A DNA stretch of 26,963 nucleotides from AG1 sp035559775 (GTDB lineage Archaea > Thermoproteota > Thermoprotei_A > Sulfolobales > AG1), in NCBI GenBank assembly GCA_035559775.1, contig DATMAU010000032.1, positions 1 to 26,963 of the forward strand. Direction: 5' to 3'. A model generated the notes under the pieces. The model was not told where the DNA came from, did not search any database, and saw only the letters and a list, made by a program, of their open reading frames with translations. Below are positions 23,404-26,963 of this stretch, one piece after another (the stretch's first letter is position 1; each line of letters begins with the position of its first letter). The position numbers and the translations under genes were made by a program.

Positions 23404-24507
23404 TTGAGGAGAGTCACTCTAGAGAACCTGGTTGGCTTCGTAAGAATCCTTAGGGAGAGCGGGTTTAGGCTAGGCTTGTCAGAGGATATAGACGCCCTTA
23501 TGGGTGTGATAGCAACAGGGATGTTCGACGATCTACCCCGTGATATGGATCTCTTCAGAGAGGTTCTAAGAGCATCCCTTGTTAAGGATCCCGAGCGGTA
23601 TGGGATGTTTGACAAGCTTTTCGAGAGCTACTGGGTATATGGGGAGGATCAGGAGAAGATCGTGAAGAGGGTTGAGGTTAAGGTTTATAGCGAGGGGAAC
23701 ATACCAGACCCTGTGGGGAGGTTTATCTCGATCTATAGTCCTCTAGATGTTAGGGGTAGGGTTCCGAGAGAGGCTAGAGCGGATCCTAGGGAGAGGATAA
23801 CTGTGAGAAGGATCTTTAAACTGATCAGGAAGGCGATCCCCACGGAGCAAGGGGTTAGGAGGAGGATCTCTCATAAGGGCGAGCTTGATTTCCCCAAAAG
23901 CTATAGAGATGCTCTATCAACCCTAGGCGATCTGGTAAAGCTTAGGAGGAGTGTGAGGAAGAGGGTGAGAACCCATTTCGTAATAGCTATAGATGTTAGC
24001 GGATCTATGGAGGATAGCTGGGAGTCGATCCTGAGGCTCATAAGATCCCTGAGGGGGTTTTCGGCAAATAGATATGAGGTGTTTCTCTTCAGCACCGATA
24101 TTCTTAGGATTACTAACGCCATGGCCCACAGCGATGAGGCGCTCAAGCAGCTCATCATTAAGAGCGGTTTATGGGGTAGCGGTACCAAGATAGGAGAGTC
24201 TCTCTATAGACTTGTAACCGATTATAAGGGGTATGTTAGAGATACCAGCGTTGTGATCATAATAAGCGATGGATGGGATCTAGGGGATCTGGGGTTGCTT
24301 GAGAAGAGCCTGGTATTGATGAGAAAGAATGTGAGGAAGATCCTATGGTTATCGCCCCACGCCGGTAAGAGTGGGTTCTCGCCAGAGACAGCATGTCTAA
24401 GGATAGCGGCTAGGTATGTTGATGCAATACTACCACTAGAGATCCTCTATAATGTGGCTTTGTTGCGAAAACATATTAGAACTAACAGGCGTGTGTTCTC
24501 TGGATAG
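23404..24507 (+). CDS. coxE: CoxE-like VWA domain protein
   Basis: Partner of the MoxR-type ATPase in metal-enzyme maturation. Seen: a basic N-terminal domain (1-190) with Arg-rich linkers, then a von Willebrand A domain with the MIDAS motif DVSGSM (197-202), the conserved Thr in WGSGTKIG, and the Asp in IISDGWDLGD. No signal peptide or membrane segment, consistent with a cytoplasmic role. Start is TTG 23404, 7 bp after the coxD stop. Length 367 fits CoxE. It is the last gene of the operon: the following 120 bp are AT-rich. Confidence 0.9.
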   Translation: MRRVTLENLVGFVRILRESGFRLGLSEDIDALMGVIATGMFDDLPRDMDLFREVLRASLVKDPERYGMFDKLFESYWVYGEDQEKIVKRVEVKVYSEGNIPDPVGRFISIYSPLDVRGRVPREARADPRERITVRRIFKLIRKAIPTEQGVRRRISHKGELDFPKSYRDALSTLGDLVKLRRSVRKRVRTHFVIAIDVSGSMEDSWESILRLIRSLRGFSANRYEVFLFSTDILRITNAMAHSDEALKQLIIKSGLWGSGTKIGESLYRLVTDYKGYVRDTSVVIIISDGWDLGDLGLLEKSLVLMRKNVRKILWLSPHAGKSGFSPETACLRIAARYVDAILPLEILYNVALLRKHIRTNRRVFSG

Positions 24508-24581
24508 TGTGGAGAGTTATAGTTACTAACCATTAGAGGTATTATTATCATATATTATAGCAATTATGCCTATGCCCATAT

Positions 24582-24592
24582 ATTATTTATTA
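24582..24592 (+). promoter_or_regulatory. TATA box of the PhoU-like gene
   Basis: ATTATTTATTA in a very AT-rich spacer (24508-24627) is centred near 24587, predicting a transcript start near 24612 and a leader of about 15 nt before GTG 24628. Several other AT-rich candidates exist in the same spacer. Confidence 0.35.
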
Positions 24593-24627
24593 ATCCCCTA
24601 TAGCTAAGTATTATTGGGTATTACCTG

Positions 24628-25584
24628 GTGGAGACATCGATTAGGAAGGTAATAAAGATTGGTGAGAAGAGCTATGGGATAACTATACCTAAGGAGTGGT
24701 TAGATAAGCTCAAGATAAGGGTAGGCTCCACTGTAGAGACTGTAATGGTAGGGGATCATATAACGATAAGACCAGTAACACCCGAGGGTCTTGAGAGGAT
24801 GATAATCCTTGAAGAGGGTGATGAGAGCATGCTTTCCAAGCTGGTTATAGCCTCTTATATTGAGGGGAAAGATCTGATAGCTCTGAGAGGTGATAGAGGC
24901 TCGATAAGGAGGGCGTTTAACAGTGTTAAGGATAAGCTTCCCGGAATGATCTTCGTTGAGAGGGGAGAGCTCCCAGAGATCAGGATAACAGCGGACGAGA
25001 GGATGGTTAACATCATAGAGATTATAAAGACCATGAGGGGGGCTGTCCAGTCCATGATAGACCAGATGGTCAAGTATCTAGATAACAGGGATCCGGGGCA
25101 TTTGAAAGAGATCCTAATGATCGACGACGAGCTCGACTCGCTATACTTCATAGGGCTTAGAAGCATTAAGAGGATGTCTGCTAAGATGCCTGAGGAGGCT
25201 ATAGACCTAACGATCGTTGTAAAGGCTCTCGAACATATGGGCGACGCGTTGGATAGATCCTCTAACTACCTGATGAACACAAAGATCTCTGAGAAATGTG
25301 CCAACGCGTATAAAGAAATGCTTAACCTCGCTGCTAACTACTTCTCCGAGTCCTTCGAAGCGTTCCTCTCAGGGAACTACAGGGTTTCTCTAGATAACCT
25401 GAACCAGCGCCCTGTTAAGGCTAGCAATGTCTTCGATATCTCAAAGAAGAGCGCCTGCTTCGAAGAACTCTCAGCATTGATACACGAGACTCTGATCCTG
25501 GTAGCATCATCGGCAGAGATTTCCGAGGCCTCTGTTAGCAGGTATATAAGAAACATTCAGCAACCAAAAGCATATATACGATAA
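24628..25584 (+). CDS. AbrB-PhoU domain phosphate uptake regulator
   Basis: A cytoplasmic regulator with a SpoVT/AbrB-type DNA-binding N-terminus (residues 1-50, with KIGEKSYGITIPKEWLDKL and VGSTVETVMVGDHITIRP) and a PhoU-like helical C-terminus (about 110-318; EALEHMGDALDRSSN-type acidic helix for metal binding). The AbrB-PhoU arrangement occurs in many archaea. PhoU proteins bridge phosphate transport and sensing, but no phosphate transporter gene is here, so its target is not evident. GTG 24628 is used. It starts after an AT-rich promoter region and has no clear operon partner; 323 bp of intergenic sequence follow. Confidence 0.85.
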   Translation: METSIRKVIKIGEKSYGITIPKEWLDKLKIRVGSTVETVMVGDHITIRPVTPEGLERMIILEEGDESMLSKLVIASYIEGKDLIALRGDRGSIRRAFNSVKDKLPGMIFVERGELPEIRITADERMVNIIEIIKTMRGAVQSMIDQMVKYLDNRDPGHLKEILMIDDELDSLYFIGLRSIKRMSAKMPEEAIDLTIVVKALEHMGDALDRSSNYLMNTKISEKCANAYKEMLNLAANYFSESFEAFLSGNYRVSLDNLNQRPVKASNVFDISKKSACFEELSALIHETLILVASSAEISEASVSRYIRNIQQPKAYIR

Positions 25585-25907
25585 CCGTTTGCCTCTCTTT
25601 CAATTCTATAGTAGATCGACCCTGTAGTTTTATGGTTTGTTTTTAGCACAACGGCACGTGGCTCCTATCCGCTGTGGGATCGTCCTCTGGGTGGTTTGGA
25701 GCTCTGTTCTTATCACCACCCAGAGTCAATATAAGGATCAACTCGTATCGAAGTCTATAAATACCTTCTAGAGTATCAAGAAAACAGCCCGAAATAGTAA
25801 ATGGAGGTTTAGAGAAAAGCATTGAGAAAACATAAGGAGAATAGCGGAGCTCCTGTAAGAAAGGCCTAGAAAAACATGAGCGTGATAATAATGTGGGAGA
25901 ACAAATC
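25585..25907. repeat. Intergenic region with 11-bp inverted repeat; possible small RNA
   Basis: No coding gene is supported in these 323 bp. The GC-rich part holds a perfect 11-bp inverted repeat, CTCTGGGTGGT 25685-25695 and ACCACCCAGAG 25715-25725, with a 19-nt loop, and a small adjacent helix ATCC/GGAT (about 25669-25680). A TATA-like TATAAATA (25756-25763) is palindromic enough to act either way; read on the minus strand it would start a transcript near 25737, just before the repeat. There is no T-run right after the stem on the plus strand, arguing against an ordinary terminator for the PhoU-like gene. It may be a small RNA or an operator. Confidence 0.35.
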
Positions 25908-26606
25908 TTAGAAGAGCCTGTTTTTGTCAAATATTCTTGCGAGGGATAGTCTGGAGCTTATTATCTCGATCACTTCTCTCCTGAGATCGGGATCTTCCTC
26001 AAAAGCCCCTCTTACAGCCCTGGTCACCATCTTGATGGGTTCTCTAACACCCCTATGGAGTGCGCAGAGATGCATGGCCTCTATAACTACCATAACGCCC
26101 TTAGCCTCTAGATAGCTTGATATGAAATCAGCTATCTGGTTGGTGAGCCTTTCCTGTACTTGAAGTCTTCTTGAGAACACATCGACTATTCTGGCGAATT
26201 TTGAGAAGCCCAGAACCTTGTTACTCGGTATATACGCTATTGCTGCTGTCCCCACTATTGGTAGGAGGTGATGTTCACACATGCTTCTCACGGGTATATC
26301 GTATACTATTACGATGTTGTTCCACATCTCCACCGTTTCTTCACCATTATCGCTCTCATAGTTGAAGATCTTTACATGCTCGTCAGGGTTTATTAAATAC
26401 CCTCTGGCAAGCTCGTCAAGCCACATTCTAGCGACCCTCTCGGGTGTCTCTCTCAAACCTTCTCTTTCAGGATCCTCGCCTATTATTTCCAGCAATTTTC
26501 TAATGATCTCTGTTAGCTCCTTATAGAGCTTCTCCCTAGATTTTGAGTTCGGGCTAGCTTCACCCTCTAGGGATACCATTAGAATCGCCTTTAAAGCAAG
26601 CTCCAT
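25908..26606 (-). CDS. folE: GTP cyclohydrolase I
   Basis: Converts GTP to 7,8-dihydroneopterin triphosphate, the first step of pterin synthesis and also a source for archaeosine's 7-deazaguanine. Seen: EGLRETPERVARMW (49-62), zinc ligands Cys110 and His113 in SMCEHHLLP, QVQERLTNQI, GVMVVIEAMH and the last zinc ligand Cys181 in HLCALHRGV (usual form HxCMxMRGV). Length 232 is normal for the type IA enzyme. ATG 26606 lies about 20-30 nt from TATA-like AATAAATC/CTTTTAAGC at 26622-26641, so the mRNA is probably leaderless. Divergent from rps8e. Confidence 0.93.
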   Translation of the reverse strand: MELALKAILMVSLEGEASPNSKSREKLYKELTEIIRKLLEIIGEDPEREGLRETPERVARMWLDELARGYLINPDEHVKIFNYESDNGEETVEMWNNIVIVYDIPVRSMCEHHLLPIVGTAAIAYIPSNKVLGFSKFARIVDVFSRRLQVQERLTNQIADFISSYLEAKGVMVVIEAMHLCALHRGVREPIKMVTRAVRGAFEEDPDLRREVIEIISSRLSLARIFDKNRLF

Positions 26607-26665
26607 GTATTAGCTTAGCCTCAATGCTTAAAAGATTTATTGCATAGCTCTTAATGGTCTGGGGC
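26607..26665. promoter_or_regulatory. Divergent promoter of folE and rps8e
   Basis: A 59-bp spacer. On the plus strand CTTAAAAG (26623-26630) and TTTATTGC (26635-26642) are TATA candidates for rps8e; on the minus strand AATAAATC and CTTTTAAGC serve folE. The spacing leaves little or no leader on either side. Confidence 0.35.
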
Positions 26666-26963
26666 ATGCCTGTATACCAGGGGAACGATCTTAAGAAAAT
26701 AACTGGCGGTAAAAAGAGAGCCTATAGAAAGCCCAGGAGAAGGGAGGTAGGTAGCTTCCCCACAGATACTATAGTCTCTGAGACGGAGGAGAGGGTTATG
26801 TCGAGAACATATGGTGGGAATTCCAAGATCAGGGTGAGAAAGGCTCTTTATGCCAACGTCCAGATCCCTGGAGGTACGAGTAAGAAGGCAAAGATCCTGA
26901 GGGTTGTCGAAGCCCCCATGAACCCCGACTATGTTAGGAGAGGGATTATTGTAAAGGGGGTTG
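26666..26963 (+). CDS. rps8e: Ribosomal protein S8e (3' end outside window)
   Basis: Small-subunit ribosomal protein of archaea and eukaryotes. Seen: MPVYQGNDLKKITGGKKR, the family opening, a basic stretch with many Arg and Lys, and the block SRTYGGNSKIRVRK, then APMNPDYVRRGII. The frame is open from ATG 26666 to the window end (99 codons), so the last 25-30 residues are beyond it. ATG 26654, four codons earlier, is in frame but gives residues not in the family. Divergent from folE. Confidence 0.93.
   Translation, partial: MPVYQGNDLKKITGGKKRAYRKPRRREVGSFPTDTIVSETEERVMSRTYGGNSKIRVRKALYANVQIPGGTSKKAKILRVVEAPMNPDYVRRGIIVKGV

Noticed and set aside
25643..25930. Minus-strand 95-codon frame
   Set aside because: It covers the hairpin region, overlaps the end of folE and shows no protein-like pattern.
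1..26963. CRISPR array, insertion sequence or prophage
   Set aside because: No regular repeat-spacer pattern, transposase or integrase was seen; only a doubtful IS605-like remnant at 2561-2766.

Overview
The window looks like chromosomal DNA of a hyperthermophilic crenarchaeote (Thermoprotei). The reasons are: an archaeal/eukaryal gene set (GatE, RadA, DTD2, ribosomal S8e, DUF131), AGG/AGA arginine and ATA isoleucine codon bias, TATA boxes about 25 nt before predicted transcript starts, many GTG/TTG starts, GGTGA/GGAGG ribosome-binding sites, and a tRNA-Thr(CGU) split by an archaeal bulge-helix-bulge intron. Genus cannot be fixed by eye. No CRISPR array or intact mobile element was seen; base composition is fairly even.

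Left end (1-4112): a molybdenum block. On the minus strand lie a Tat-exported, cysteine-type formate dehydrogenase-like catalytic subunit (cut by the window edge), a small unknown protein immediately upstream of it, and a MobA-like guanylyltransferase with an extra C-terminal domain. Divergently lies moeA, which has no standard start codon at the position where the conserved protein begins. Between mobA and moeA is a GC-rich, hairpin-dense stretch with its own TATA box at the expected distance, the best candidate for an undescribed RNA.

Middle (4119-12469): gatE, then a complete seven-gene tryptophan operon on the minus strand (trpA-trpB2-trpD-trpF-trpE-trpG-trpC in transcription order), tightly packed with overlapping ends. 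Divergent from it is a zinc-type medium-chain reductase related to acryloyl-CoA reductase/alcohol dehydrogenase. Next come the intron-bearing tRNA-Thr, an orphan beta-rich protein, a 450-bp stretch without a convincing gene, radA with a perfect palindrome between its promoter and start, and a DUF131-dtdA-RNase Z run on the plus strand.

Right end (18630-26963): a second molybdenum enzyme system on the plus strand: small (2Fe-2S), large (molybdopterin) and medium (FAD) subunits of a form II CO-dehydrogenase-like hydroxylase, followed by MoxR/CoxD-type AAA+ and CoxE-type VWA maturation proteins. Then follow an AbrB-PhoU regulator, a hairpin-bearing intergenic region, GTP cyclohydrolase I (minus) and the start of rps8e (plus).

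Functionally, MobA and MoeA can serve the Mo enzymes at either end (MobA supplies the dinucleotide cofactor used by the formate dehydrogenase family). The trp operon encodes the pathway from chorismate to tryptophan. The remainder is information-processing housekeeping.
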